Assembly: GCA_029449235.1 (NCBI GenBank)
Contig: JANATG010000014.1
Location: 248,001 to 312,000 of the forward strand
Source: Linnemannia schmuckeri
Taxonomy: Eukaryota > Mortierellomycota > Mortierellomycetes > Mortierellales > Mortierellaceae
Reading direction: 5' to 3'
Length of the DNA stretch: 64,000 bases
The translations under genes and the position numbers were made by a program. The notes below the pieces were generated by a model. That model did not search any database. It was not told the DNA's origin and saw nothing but the letters and a program-made list of their open reading frames with translations. This document shows, piece by piece, positions 12,104 through 23,900 of this stretch (position 1 is its first letter; each line of letters begins with the position of its first letter).

Positions 12104-13618
12104 ATGCCGTCGTCTCCAACTTCAACGGCGTCCAGCAACGGCCTGCCATCAACCACCCCATCAATGGCATGCACTTCCATCCTCGACAACGACTTGTACA
12201 AGTTCACCATGCAGCAAGCCGTCCTTCAACACTACCCCCACACCCCTTGCTCCTACCACTTCACCAACCGCTCACCCCTTCGCGCCCGACTCCCCCGAGC
12301 AGCCCTCCCTTGGTTGCAACAGAAAATCGACAGCATGGCGGATTTGCGGTTGACAAAGGACGAGAGGAGGTTTTTGGAAGCCAGGTGTCCGTATTTGACG
12401 GGAAGCTATTTGGATTGGTTGGAGGGGGAGTTTCGGTTTTGCCCGAGTGAGGAGGTGAAGGTTCAGTGGAAGACCGGAGGGGGATCGTTGGTGATTCAAT
12501 CTGAACCTGGGTCGCCAAGGATTGATGGATCTTCTGGAGATCAGAAGGAGGCTCCTATGACCAACAACTCAGGACTCAACACCCGTGTCAGCGAACTTCA
12601 ACATCAACACGGACACACTACTGGCAAAAACAAGGAAGAGATTGTCGAGATCACGATCCAAGGTGAATGGGCACAAGTCATCCTCTACGAAGTCCCCATC
12701 CTTGCTCTCGTCTCCGAAGCCTTTTTCCGTTTCGGTGATCAGGACTGGTCCTACCATGGACAATTCGAATCGGCTCGTGCCAAGTCTGAACGTCTGGTTG
12801 CTGCTGGAGCATCGTTTGCGGAATTTGGGACTCGTAGACGTCGTGATTATGAGACCCAGCGGATTGTTATCCAAGGCCTCATTGCTGGATCTGCCTCGGC
12901 CAAGAAGAATGGTAGCGGAGAGTGTGTGGCTATGACGGCGTCAGAGGCGATCGCAGCAGGAAAGGGCTTCTTGACAGGAACCAGCAACCTCCATTTTGCT
13001 CACATCCTGGATCTCCCTCCAATCGGAACTATGGCTCACGAATGGTTCATGGGCACAGCCGCCATCCTGGGCGACGCCTCCCTCGCAAACGCTGAGGCCC
13101 TCACCCGCTGGGCCCAAACCTACCCTCGTCAGGTCCTCGGAATCGCACTGACAGACACCTTTACCACCTCCGCATTCCTCAAGACTTTCCGTGGCACGCT
13201 GGCTAGAGACTGGATTGGAGTACGACATGATTCCGGGGATGCATTCGAGTTTATGGATAGGATGATTTCCCATTACGATCAGGACCCCCTTGTCGGGGAG
13301 GAGATGCGGAGGAAGAAGAAGATTGTGTTCTCGGATGGATTGGATACCGACCTCGCGATCCGGCTTTACGAAGCCGCTGTCCAGAAAGGTATTGGGGCGA
13401 CGTTTGGAATCGGCACGCATTTCACCAACGATTACTCTCACCTCTCTGGAGAGGCAGAGGGCGGAAAGAGAGAAAAGTCGCCGGCGATGAATATTGTGAT
13501 CAAGTTGCATTCGTGTGCAGGACGGGAGTGTGTCAAGTTGAGCGACGACCATGGCAAGGAGAGTGGGTCCCCTGAGGCGGTTTCACAAGTGAAGCAACAA
13601 CTTACTACGTTGGGTTAG
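12104..13618 (+). CDS. NPT1: Nicotinate phosphoribosyltransferase
   Basis: Single-exon gene, 504 residues. It makes nicotinate mononucleotide from nicotinate and PRPP with ATP use, the first step of NAD+ salvage (Preiss-Handler pathway). Family landmarks in order: N-terminal ILDNDLYKFTMQQAVLQHYP, YHFTNR, LYEVPILALVSEAFFRFGDQ, FAEFGTRRRRDYETQ, GTSNLHFA, IGTMAHEWFMG (its His is the residue phosphorylated in the family), GIALTDTFTT, VRHDSGD, KKIVFSDGLD, FGIGTHFTND, MNIVIKL and a C-terminal KLSDDHGK. An extra hydrophilic stretch of about 55 residues lies at roughly 130-185, between VKVQW and VEITIQGEWAQV. The ATG at 12104 is chosen because the family's conserved N-terminus begins about 30 residues in; the frame is open upstream but has no family-like residues there. 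Confidence is very high. Confidence 0.97.
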   Translation: MPSSPTSTASSNGLPSTTPSMACTSILDNDLYKFTMQQAVLQHYPHTPCSYHFTNRSPLRARLPRAALPWLQQKIDSMADLRLTKDERRFLEARCPYLTGSYLDWLEGEFRFCPSEEVKVQWKTGGGSLVIQSEPGSPRIDGSSGDQKEAPMTNNSGLNTRVSELQHQHGHTTGKNKEEIVEITIQGEWAQVILYEVPILALVSEAFFRFGDQDWSYHGQFESARAKSERLVAAGASFAEFGTRRRRDYETQRIVIQGLIAGSASAKKNGSGECVAMTASEAIAAGKGFLTGTSNLHFAHILDLPPIGTMAHEWFMGTAAILGDASLANAEALTRWAQTYPRQVLGIALTDTFTTSAFLKTFRGTLARDWIGVRHDSGDAFEFMDRMISHYDQDPLVGEEMRRKKKIVFSDGLDTDLAIRLYEAAVQKGIGATFGIGTHFTNDYSHLSGEAEGGKREKSPAMNIVIKLHSCAGRECVKLSDDHGKESGSPEAVSQVKQQLTTLG

Positions 13619-14078
13619 GAGGATTGTCGGCGTAGGGAAGAACGAGGGATGCTGTGGTGGGAGAGCAAAGGAGAGGCCTTTCTACATAGAATGTAATTTT
13701 CTCACTTAAATTTCACATAATGACTGCATGCACTAAACACAGAACAGCAGATGATACGAGCAAAAAAAGGGCGTTTTTTGGCATCAAAAAATCAAAGAGT
13801 AGTAATTGGGATAATGTTTTTGGTGTATTTTTTTGTTTTATAAATATGGGTGTGGAATGATCGCTATCGTTTGTCTTGTCATATCATTATAAAGAAGAAA
13901 GAAGAAGAAGAAGAAAGAAATATTATGAAAATAATGGGGCATTGCAGAAACAAAAAAACGAAAAAAGAAAAAAGAAAAAAGAAAAAAAAAAAAAAAAAAA
14001 AAAAACTGAAGTGGTAACAACAAGGTCTTGGTAGAGAATGAAACGAGGAACAAAAAAGAGAAGGAAGGAGTCAGAACA
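13619..14078. other. Convergent 3' region between NAPRT and the Chs4-like gene
   Basis: It holds the two 3' untranslated regions. A strongly A-rich block runs 13880-14005 and ends in an uninterrupted A tract. No coding signal is seen. Confidence 0.6.
13982..14005. repeat. Poly-A/T tract
   Basis: About 24 consecutive A on the plus strand, preceded by interrupted GAAAAAA units. It lies just beyond the stop of the minus-strand Chs4-like gene, so it is a T tract in that transcript's orientation. Confidence 0.9.
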
Positions 14079-16672
14079 CTACATGACTTTGCAGTTCTCG
14101 TCTTCTGGTCCGGGTCCTGCACCGCCCTGACGACCACGCTCGGGACGCACCCGACGCATGGCGCCCAACTTCTTCATATCTGTCAGACGCTTCTTGGCAC
14201 GACCGTTACCCTGAGCCGCAGAGCGCAAGTACCATCGCCTTGCCTCCTCCAAGTCCTGCTTGACTCCAATTCCGACCTAATTATCGAATTAAATTGCGCA
14301 TTAAAATGAATATGAGCGAGATAAGTTAGCACAACATGCTCATTTTCCCACAAATTACACATACATCTCCCTCGCTCAAGATTTCAAAAGTGTACCTCAG
14401 AGTAGTATCCGACGGCATATTCTGCGCGGGCGAGTCCCTTGTCGGCAGCTTTGCGAGCCCAGAGGTAAGCCTCGGTATCGCTCTGCTTCAACACACCCTC
14501 AGATCCAGTCAAGTACCATCCAGACAAGCCTAGCTCCGACTCCGCATCACCCTGCTCAGCCGCACGGGTGTACCATGCGATACTCCTCCTGGGGTCAACG
14601 GGGCAGGTCAAAAGACCATACTCGTAACAGTGACCCAGTTTGAACTGACTGGGCGCATATCCATATCCAGCAGCTTGTGTGAACAGCTCGCGAGAGTAGG
14701 TCTCGTCAGGAATGACTGTAGGGATGCCAGACTTTTCAAAGCAAAGACCAAGCTCGTGAAGGGCGTGAGGGTTGTCCTCGTCTGCATTGGCAGCCGCGCG
14801 CTTAAGCCATGTGATCGCCTCCCGAGGGTTGGCTTGCTGTCCCAAAAGTCCCTTCAGGATGATCATGCCCAACTTGTACATTGCCGCAGTATCACCCAGG
14901 GATGCCGCTTTGCGGTAGAATTGCACAGCACGAGTATGATCGCGCTTGGTTCCTGCCCCGAGCTCGTGACAGACAGCAGTGCGGTACGTCGCGGCAGGGT
15001 GGTTCTGCTTTGACGCTTGCATGTACAAATTGAAGGCCTTGTCGTGATCAATCTGCAGTCCCAGCGATCCGTTTCCGTAACAGTTGGCCAAGAAGAACTG
15101 GGCGTCAGGGTAGGCAGGCTTGCCCATGCCCATGCCAGTTGTCGCCAAACGCTTGATAATCTTGAGTCCCTCCATGAACAAGGCCTCCTTGTTCTTCTTT
15201 TGTCTCTTAGGATCCGGATCGTCGTTGCCGAATGTCACTGCTGCCTCAATCAGAGCCTTGGCATACTCGAGCTGAGCTGCAGGATCATTGCTGTTCTTAG
15301 CACGCTGACGCATCTCGTCCAAAAGCTCAATCGTCAAGGGACGCTTTCGTGGCGCTGCTGCAGGACGAGGAGGCCCACCACCAACACTGCTACCAGAATC
15401 GCCACGGTGTGGAGGGCGAGCTCCATAGCCACCTGGACCACCGGGACCACCAGGACCCATAGGGGGACGAGGTCCGCCACGGCCTGGAGGGGCTCCTCTC
15501 ATTGAGGGGGATGGCTGCAAGTTAGCGCCTCCAGGCCCTCCAGGTCCACCGTAGTAGCCAGAAGGAGGTTGGCCATATCCAGGTCCTTGAGGGCGGTACC
15601 CACCGTTGTAATCGTATCCGTTTCCTTGGCCGGGGTATCCTCCACCATACTGCTGCTGAGGATCCTGGTAGTAATCCTGGCCATAATCCTGAGGGTAAGG
15701 CTGGCCATATTGGTCATATTGAACATCCTGGTATCCTTGCTGGTATCCGTTGCCGCCATATCCGCCAGGTCCTCCGGGATATCCCTGCTGTGCGTATCTG
15801 GGGTCCTGTCCTGGGTATTGACCACCATAGCCCTGAGGAGGTCCTCTGTAACCGGGTCTCTGCTGACCATACTCTGATCCATATCCGCCATACTCCTGAC
15901 CACCGTATCCACCCTGATGTTGCTGCTGAGACCCACCGTAACCATGGCTGGAGGGTGAATCTGAGTAAGTAGCAGCGTTGGGGTTGGCAGCAGCATAAGC
16001 GCGGACGGCCGAATGAGTAGAATCCACGCTGTTGGTGCGCTGAGGGGACGAATCGTCCGATGCAGGCAAGACCACGCCCGCCTCAAAGGCACCGCCTTCT
16101 GCAGGAGAATCAGTAGTAGTTGCTGCGGCTCCGCCCTCTGTTGACTCTGGAGTAACGTTGGCGGGTGGGTGTCCCTGATCAGATCCAGAGAAGCGAGTGT
16201 CGTCGACATATCCAGTTCTCTCAACAGGCTTCTTTGACTCTTCTGTGAGGCGTAAAGGCAAAGAAGAAAGATCACTGTTGTCTGCAGCCGAGGCGGAGGC
16301 CGAAGCTGAAGCAGGGTCCTCGAGAGAGAGTGCGCTCAGATCCAGATCAAGGCCTTGAGGTGCCCTGTGGGGGGCATCGTCGTAGTGTTCCTGATGGTGC
16401 GAGTGCATGCTCGAGTTAGTGTTCGTCCTGGGTGGTGGAGGTGGATGTTGGTGAGGGTTGCCGTGTTGACCAGGCCAGTATCCGCCAGCGCCAGGGTGTC
16501 CAGAGGGAGGTTGCATGGGGTGAGGGCTTTGAGAGTAGTCTGACTCGTAAAGATCGTATTGGGCGATGGGCTGGTGGTGGTTCTCGCGAGGAGGGAGAGG
16601 TGCAAGAACGACCTGGGGATGTGGAGCCACAGACTCGCTTGACCGCGAGCTTCCTCTGACTGGGTGTGCCAT
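14079..16672 (-). CDS. Chitin synthase regulator Chs4/Skt5 family, Sel1 repeats
   Basis: Two exons, 16672-14396 and 14276-14079, with a 119-base intron (donor GTACAC, acceptor TTAG), give 824 residues. In yeast Chs4/Skt5 activates chitin synthase III and recruits it to the bud neck. The first 440 residues are disordered and low in complexity: Pro/His-rich, then Gly/Tyr/Gln-rich (many GYG and QQGYPG units), then PPGRGGPRPP. From about residue 450 come Sel1-like repeats: AQLEYAKALIEAA, AQFFLANCYGNGSLGL, AATYRTAVCHELGAGTKRD, AAMYKLGMIILKG, HALHELGLCFEKSG, SQFKLGHCYEYGLL, AESELGLSGWYLTGSEG, AEYAVGYYSEVG. The second exon completes the last repeat and ends in basic sequence and Cys-Lys-Val-Met, a CaaX box for prenylation, as in Chs4 of yeast. 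Long antisense frames are shadows of the biased composition. Confidence 0.92.
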
Positions 16673-19137
16673 CAGAACGTACTAGTGTCTTGCTTGAAAG
16701 TAAGATGATGAAGAAAGGTTAGATTGGCTCTATTCTTCACTACCATCCGCAGACTCGGATCAACACCGACACAGGTGAGTTGTTGTTGTTGTTGTAATTG
16801 TTGTGATTGCTGGTGTTCGTAGCACATTGCATCAGATCCCTTTGTTGTTGCTGTTTAGGCTTGCTGAGCTGTGGAGTAGTGAGTAGATTGTGTTCCTGAC
16901 AGCGCTGGCAAAGCAGACGAAAGGGTCGTCTGTGAATAAAAAAGGGGGCAGCCATAAGGAGGAGAGAAGGTCGTGTGTGTGCGCTGACTGACTAACTGAC
17001 TGACTGTAAGTATGACATGCTGTTTGTTCCAAAAAGCACTGGGTTGAGTGATTGGTTGACCATATGGCCACACGACAAAACTCGTCCGTCGGGTTTGCTT
17101 GCTATGAATCGAGGTAGGTGTAGTTTGCAGTGAATGAATTACCTCGTGTATGTGTGAGTGTGTGCGCAGGGGGTGTAAGGGCCCTTGGGCTAGGGATGTT
17201 GGGTGGATGTGAGGGAGAAGTTGCGGAGTTGAGGAAAGGAAGGGAGTAAAGAAAGAGCGGGGGAAGGAAGAAGGGAAGGAGACGGAGGGGAGGGGGAGAG
17301 TCTTCTATGTAGTGGTGTGACACACAAGGAAGAGGAGGAAGATGAACAAAGGGAAGGGATGAAAGGAAAAGAAAAGAGTTGAAGGAGTGGAGGCGGATGA
17401 GATGATGAGAAGGGATGATGACAACTATGAGAAGAAGAAAGGAAGGAAGGAAGGAAAGAAAAGAAGGAGAATAGGAACAGAAGAAGTATGAAAAGTAGAG
17501 GTAAAAAATTAGAGAGACAATTGATACATTCAGGGAGTCACATCATAGACAAACATGCTGTTAGCTTGCAGGGCATTGGCACGGAATACATACAACCATT
17601 GACTGTGGTCAACACAACAAGGGTGGCTGCAACCGCTTTTGCCTTTTGATGGATTAAAAGAAGGGGAACAATATGCGCCGTTTCAGTCTTTTGGACTTTG
17701 GTTATTCGTCCCTCTTGCTCTCGTATCCTCTATCTACTCGCAGTATTCACTCCCTCTCTTCCTATTTCGCTTGGAGCACCTCTCCTACTCTTCTCATTGC
17801 CAGAATACCGAAGGCCCTGCGGCAAACACTTTCTTGAACAGCGTCAATGCCAGCCCAGCCAGCTTGCCAGTCTGTTTATTTTTTTTTTCTTCTTGAGAGC
17901 CCCGGCTTATTGGTGTATTCGTCAAGGAAGTGAGCAGAGCTTTAATTACTATTATCGATACTCCAAAAGGGTCATCCGCCACTCTTGCCCTCTTCCTACT
18001 CATACTCATTCGCACACTCCACCCCACTCCACTGCTCTGCCACATCCTGTCTCTTCGAACTGGAGACACAAAAGTACAATTCTTCTTCTTTGGTGTACAT
18101 CTGAGCCCCTTGTGTGATGATACGCCCTTTTCCTCCTTCCCTTCAAGATATCCAGCCACCACTGCGTTACCACAGCCTGCCTTCTATGTATTTGCTCCCG
18201 AGCGAATAGTCCTTCTTCGTCTCCAGCATGTGTAATGGTATGCAGTCCTGCTAGAGCGTCTCTTGTCTCTTGTCTGTGCCTGAATGGTGGCAAATTTACT
18301 GCATCGCTATTTGAAAAAAAAGGAAAGATAGATTGCAACCAATGATCATCAATGGTGTCAATTACAGAACCCTGAAAACGACATCTAATTGCACGCGTAC
18401 AGGTTTCTACTCTCGCGCGCCGATTCCTACCTGCACGGAACTAGCCACTAACAATCGACCAAGACAGACACATAAACAAAGCATTGCCGTTGAGGCTGTA
18501 CTACACAGACTGTTATTGTTGTTGCTGTCGCTTATTTGTGAAAGAGAGAGAAAGAGAGCGAGAGAGAGAGACTAATGTTTTGTACTCAGTTTTGTAGAAC
18601 AAGGGGAGGGTCAAAGAGAGGAAAACTATAGGGCCGGGTGTCCCTCTACTCATGATATTTTCCACCTTCGCATGCATTTTTGTGGAATCCGAGGTTTCCT
18701 TGCTCTCCAACCGCGACGGCGTGTCAACAATTGTTTGTTGTTGACATATCCTTCATCCTCCACTTCTTTCGTACACAACATTCTTCTCATCCTCCTCTTA
18801 CTGCTTGTTAGATCATTCCTTCAACACGCACTGTTTTTATTGTCACATGCAGTTTGCCCAATGATTTATTTGTGTTTGCGTCTTATGCTTCCCTCGGTTC
18901 GCTTTTTCAATGTTTGCATTTGCATTTTCCCTCCTGTTCTTTTTGTTTTTATCCACCTCTCCCTCCCTTTCTTTCCTTTTTTCACTTTCCTTCCCTTCTT
19001 TCCTTACTTTTCACTTCTCCCTTCTCTTCCAACCCCATTCCCTTCTCATCACCACTTCACCTACTCTTCCAACTTATCCCTCTCATTCCATACTCCCGTC
19101 CTCTCCTCGTCCCGCTCCCTCACCCAACCCACAAACA
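16673..19137. other. Divergent intergenic region
   Basis: Between the leftward Chs4-like gene and the rightward DUF3712 gene. No coding region is supported. Features seen: purine-rich blocks (17220-17480), GAGA/AGAG runs near 18540-18570, a GGTGGCAAA 9-mer at 18286-18294, and a long pyrimidine-rich tract (about 18930-19130) immediately before the DUF3712 start, a common promoter layout in fungi. Confidence 0.5.
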
Positions 19138-20355
19138 ATGGCCATAATCGTAAACGCTCTAAAGAGCAAATTCGATATCCACGTCGTTAAGCATATCGAC
19201 CTCGAGGACCTATCGATTGACATGACAGGACCCGACCACTGGTCCACCATCGTTTCTTCCAACCGCCTCGTTGCCCGTTTGGCTCGTATTCCTGGTTTCA
19301 AATGGCCTGTTCAGAAGGTTCAGCTCCGAGTAAGGCTCAGAGGGTGAGGTGTGGAGAGGTGTGGAGGTGTAGAATTTGATAGAAAGCATGTGCGCCAAGG
19401 CTACTTTTTATCTTCTCAACGATACCTAACGCCTTTTTTTGTTTTATCTTCTGCTTAGATTATTATTCAGGTAGAGAGCACACGGACACAAGACCAGATG
19501 AACAAAATAAGAACACGGAAAATCGCAAAGCACACAAACAAGAATATGGACATGGGTGTTACCAATATTTGCTCAGGATCAAACAACTCCAAAAAAGCAA
19601 AATAACCCCTAACGCCCTTATCTCTTCCCATCCATCAAATCGAACCCGATTAGGAGGAAGGCAAGGATGTAGGAAAACTGGAATCACCCTTCATGCCAGC
19701 CTCAGTCGTCGACGGCGCCAGTGTTACCTCCTCCATTTCCACCTCAACTATGACCATCTTCCCCACCGCCCATTCGGTCTTCGCCGACTTCATCTCTGAA
19801 CTCACCACTAAACCCGACCACACTTTTTCGATCAAGGGTTCGGCCGACATTGAGGTAAACCTGGGACTCTTGGGGATTCATACCATCAACGGCGTCGACT
19901 TTATTTCGGATCTGACGCTGCGGGGACTTAATAGCTTGCCGGGTTTGAAGTGTACGGAGATCACGGAGGTGGTCCGGACTTCAGCGCATGAGGTTACGGT
20001 CAAAGCGCTGTTCACAGTCAACAATCCCAGTCAATTGGCATTAACGCTCGGAGACCTCCAACTCGCCGTATGGTCCTCTGCCTCTGATGAAGAGCCCGAC
20101 AGACCAGAGCAGTTCTTAGGGACAGTCAGACTGGTGGATCTGAAACTGATCCAGGGGGTGAATGAGAACAAGGTAGCGGTAATGGTTCTGGACACAACCA
20201 TGGAAGCGACTCAAAAGTTCTTGAAGATGACTGAGGCAAGAACGGTGGTTCTGAAGGGGTTTGGGAGCACGAGTGAGAATGCGGCTATTAACGCGGGGTT
20301 GAACAAGTTAAGGACGACGGTGGCTGTCCCCGTGTTCCCCGTGCCCGACGCATAG
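19138..20355 (+). CDS. DUF3712 domain protein without membrane helix
   Basis: Two exons, 19138-19329 and 19654-20355 (donor GTAAGG, acceptor TTAG, phase 0), give 297 residues. The DUF3712 pattern is clear: IDLEDLSIDMTGPDHWST near the start, then IFPTAHSVFADFISELTT, TFSIKGSADIEVNLGLLG, HTINGVDFISDLTLRGLN and VNNPSQLALTLGDLQL. Unlike the gene at the left edge, no membrane helix or signal peptide precedes the domain. An upstream exon supplying one was looked for and not found, but cannot be excluded in the pyrimidine-rich leader. As modelled the protein would be cytosolic. Function is unknown for the family. Confidence 0.75.
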
Positions 20356-20983
20356 GATGTCGTTGGTAGAGAACGGCTACCCCGCACCTTAATGTCATAA
20401 TCATGCGGGCATATGGGCATCATAAATAGCTACCTATTAAGTCATCTTTCCAAACCATAAATGCGATATCTTTTGTTGGATGCCATCCTCTACTCAAGAT
20501 CACTCACCTTGAAGTATTAAATAAGTTCAGCAAAACATGATTAGAATATTAATTTAAAAAAATCATGACTCCCAAAAGACGGCGCCCACACCGCACTTGC
20601 CTTTTTTTTCTTCTGAGAAGATCGACAGCATTTTCCAGCTCGGCGCCCATACCAACCCGTACGCTTTACCATCGTGGTAGGAATTTTTTCTCTTACTACT
20701 AACTATGGTATTTTAGCATTTTTGTGTTTATTTCTTTTAAGAATTCTATGAAAATCGCAAGAAAATTCCACGAAAATCCCAGGAGTCTCATGTAAATTTC
20801 GTAAAACATATCATCTACCGCCTTTCTATGCCACCATTCCTACCTTGCCTGGAAGCGCTTGTGGTGTACACTAACTCTCCAGTTTGACCGACTTCCGAGA
20901 AAACACCTTTTTTTTTTTGTTTATTCAAAAAGGAAAAACGAAACTTTATAAGTATTATGCCCCTGATCCTTTATAATGTACAC
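20356..20983. other. Convergent 3' region
   Basis: AT-rich 3' flanks of the DUF3712 gene and the Ndc10-like gene. The stretch 20740-20800 repeats ATGAAAATCGCAAGAAAATTCC-like phrases imperfectly. I see no gene. Confidence 0.5.
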
Positions 20984-23900
20984 TCACTTTCTGCGATACG
21001 AAATGAATGTAGTCGGCTCCTTGAATGACTTGGATTTCGATGTGGCCGGGACTACGGCTGGTCTCACTGCTGAGGACGAAGGCGGCCTCCATGACGACTT
21101 TTCTGGTACCGCTGCCGCCGCCGTTGCTGTTGCTCCAGCTGGTTCAGTCGCATGCGGCGAAACACCGTTGGGTTGCTGATACCCCGTAGGATGAGGAGAA
21201 GAAGCACTCGTTGACGATCCTGCAGGTGGCCACTGGAACTGTAACTGAGTCGACTGTTGAGTCCGGAGGGCTGCCATCATGGTCGTAATCATCTGCTGCT
21301 GCATCTCGTGGATCTTCATATGCTGTGCAAACATCTGCTGCATCTGCGTCTCCTGGTGCTGACCCCACGCCTGGACCATATGCTGAAGCTGCAACATCTG
21401 CTGTTCGAGCGACGCAAAGGTCGATGGCGGGTGTGCGTGCCCATGTGGATGGTGGTGATGATGGTCGGATGTAGATGCCGGCTGAGTAAATGGCTTCTCT
21501 CCTCCAAACCGGTAGAGCGCCCCCGGCGCCGGTTGTCGATGCTGCTGCTGCTGCTGCTGGTGATGTCCAGTAGTTGGCGGGCTCTCCAGACCAATGACAT
21601 CAGCATGCTGATCCTGCTGCTGCTTCTGCAGCGGTGGCTGAGCTCCTGCGGCAGAAATGGGTCGTATCGGCGCCGATGTGGTCGAGGGTGACTTTTGCCG
21701 AGGGTGCTTCCTGCTCAGTGCGGCATCCTTATCGGCAGCTGCACCAATCTCTTGCTGGAAGGACTTGAACATGGTGCAACGGAAAATATCGTGATCCAGG
21801 ATCTTGTTGGGCTGATTGCGATGGAGACGATAAGCGGCATCCTGAAGAACGATGCGGCGACAGCGCACGAGCAACCGCAAGAAGCCGGCCTTGGCTCTGT
21901 TTGCCTCCGAAAATGCCGTAGGAGGAGAAAGTCCATCGGCAGCTGTCGTGCCATCCTCATCCCCCGAGCCGCGTGCCTCCTGTCCCTGAGCAGTGGAGAT
22001 GGGTGTGCTCTGTGCTGATAAAGCGGATTCGGCGTCAGATTCTGCCTCAAAGTCGGCCTCAGCCTCCTCGACATCAGACGCCTCATCCCGCCCCGAGTCT
22101 TCATCATCATTATCCTCATCAGCACGGTTGTCTCTCTCCACTTGCTTTCCCTTAGATGCACCGACCTTCTCCCTGCGTCTGCCGCTCGCGGCCTTGGCTC
22201 CATTAGGACCTGCCTTGCTGTCCTTCCTGGATGCCTTGGTGGAGGGTGTTGCTGTTGAAGAGTCCTTGATAACCTCGTTCATTTCATTCAGACATTCCTG
22301 CTTCCACCACGCATTATCAACACCAAACGCAAACTCGATCCAAGGGAAAATCAGCATCTGGAGTGGGATAGGTGGAGAGACCTTATTCCGGGCCAATGAG
22401 TATGGCTTGTCCAAGAAGCCTGCCATACCATCAGGAATACTAGTAAGCAGCTCAGGGATTTGGCAGTCGCCATATGTCCCACGCTCGACCGACCATCGTC
22501 CTTTGTCGTCGATATCGTCCTGAGGAATCTTGAGCTTACTAGCCTCAGCAGTGCCAACGTGACGGCCGCCATCAGTCTTCCTGGGGTAATTGACGCCTAG
22601 GCTCTTAAAGTTCTTCTTGATCATCGCCCAGACTGTTGTAGGGAGACTGCTCACGGTCGGGTCACCTGTGCTTGGCAGCAGTTTGAACAATGGCCATTCA
22701 TCCTTTCCTAGGTCTCTGAAAATGGCACTAAGAGTACGATCCGATCGTGGGTCACGTTCCGTAGCACCCTATATTTGATAAATGATGCAAGAGAATCAAT
22801 TAATAATGAGACTTTTTGCCAAACACTAGGAGTTCGTGTCGTGAAAGTATAAAAAGTGGGACAAAATGAACGTACCTGCCAGATTTGGAACATGTAGAAG
22901 GCGAAAGCGCTGAAGGCGCATCGACTCACATCGTAATGTCTCAGGGCGCTGACACACAGGTTTTGATTGGCGTCGGATGTGGGGTCGTTGTTCATCAGCT
23001 TGAAAGTGAGCGCAACGCGTTGCTGAGCTTCTGGATGTCGATTCTGTGTCGGGACGACGGCAAAGCAGTCCGAAAAGTTGATGCGGTGAAGCTCTTCATC
23101 TTGGAGCAGCATATTGTGTGTGGCCGAAATGCAAAACATTTCCATAAAGTTATGTCCTTCCTTGCGTGGATCTGGACCGTCCCAAAGAAGGTTCAGCACC
23201 GTGACCATGTTATCCAATGAATAGTAGTCTCGACCCCGCGTCGATCCCGGCTGAGCATCCTCTCGTTCATCCAAGGCTTTCTGACACAGCTCGATCTTAG
23301 TATGGAAGATCTTCATGTCGCTTGGTGCGAGTTCACCGACCTCCTTACGTCCCATTTGCAGACGGTGAATTCTGCCCAAGGAACTCCGAGCCATTTTGAC
23401 TGCATCGGGTCCCACGGCCACCTCGACAAATACTAAATATTGGGAATGCGTTGAATCAGCGAAAACAGGTCGGTTAATGAGTTATCATCCTTGTAACAAG
23501 AAAATAGAGTAACCAGCCGTGCCTGTGATAGGCGAAGTACATGGGCGAAACGGATCGGCATATTAAACTCACATGGGCTTCCTTCACCAGATGAACCAGG
23601 CATCGATTTCTGGCGCTTGGACTTGGTGCGAATAAGCACCTCCTCCTCGAGAAACTTTCCGACCTTGTCTTCTGAATCAACGAGATAAACCGCTCTGCCG
23701 TCAGGGCCACCGTACTCCTCCTTGTGTCTCTCACAAAAGTCCTATCACGACGGATATTGAAGGCTTATTAAATAAAAATTTGCAGAAATGAAATCCAAAA
23801 AGGTAACACCATCGTCGGTTGCTCACATATACGAAGAAAAGTTGTTGCTTGTACTGTACCTTCCATCTGCGCATAGTTGGCGTATAGGTTTGGTGGCTGG

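Noticed and set aside
14384..16660. Several plus-strand open frames opposite the Chs4-like gene
   Set aside because: They mirror the Gly/Tyr/Gln-rich repeats and carry no family pattern.
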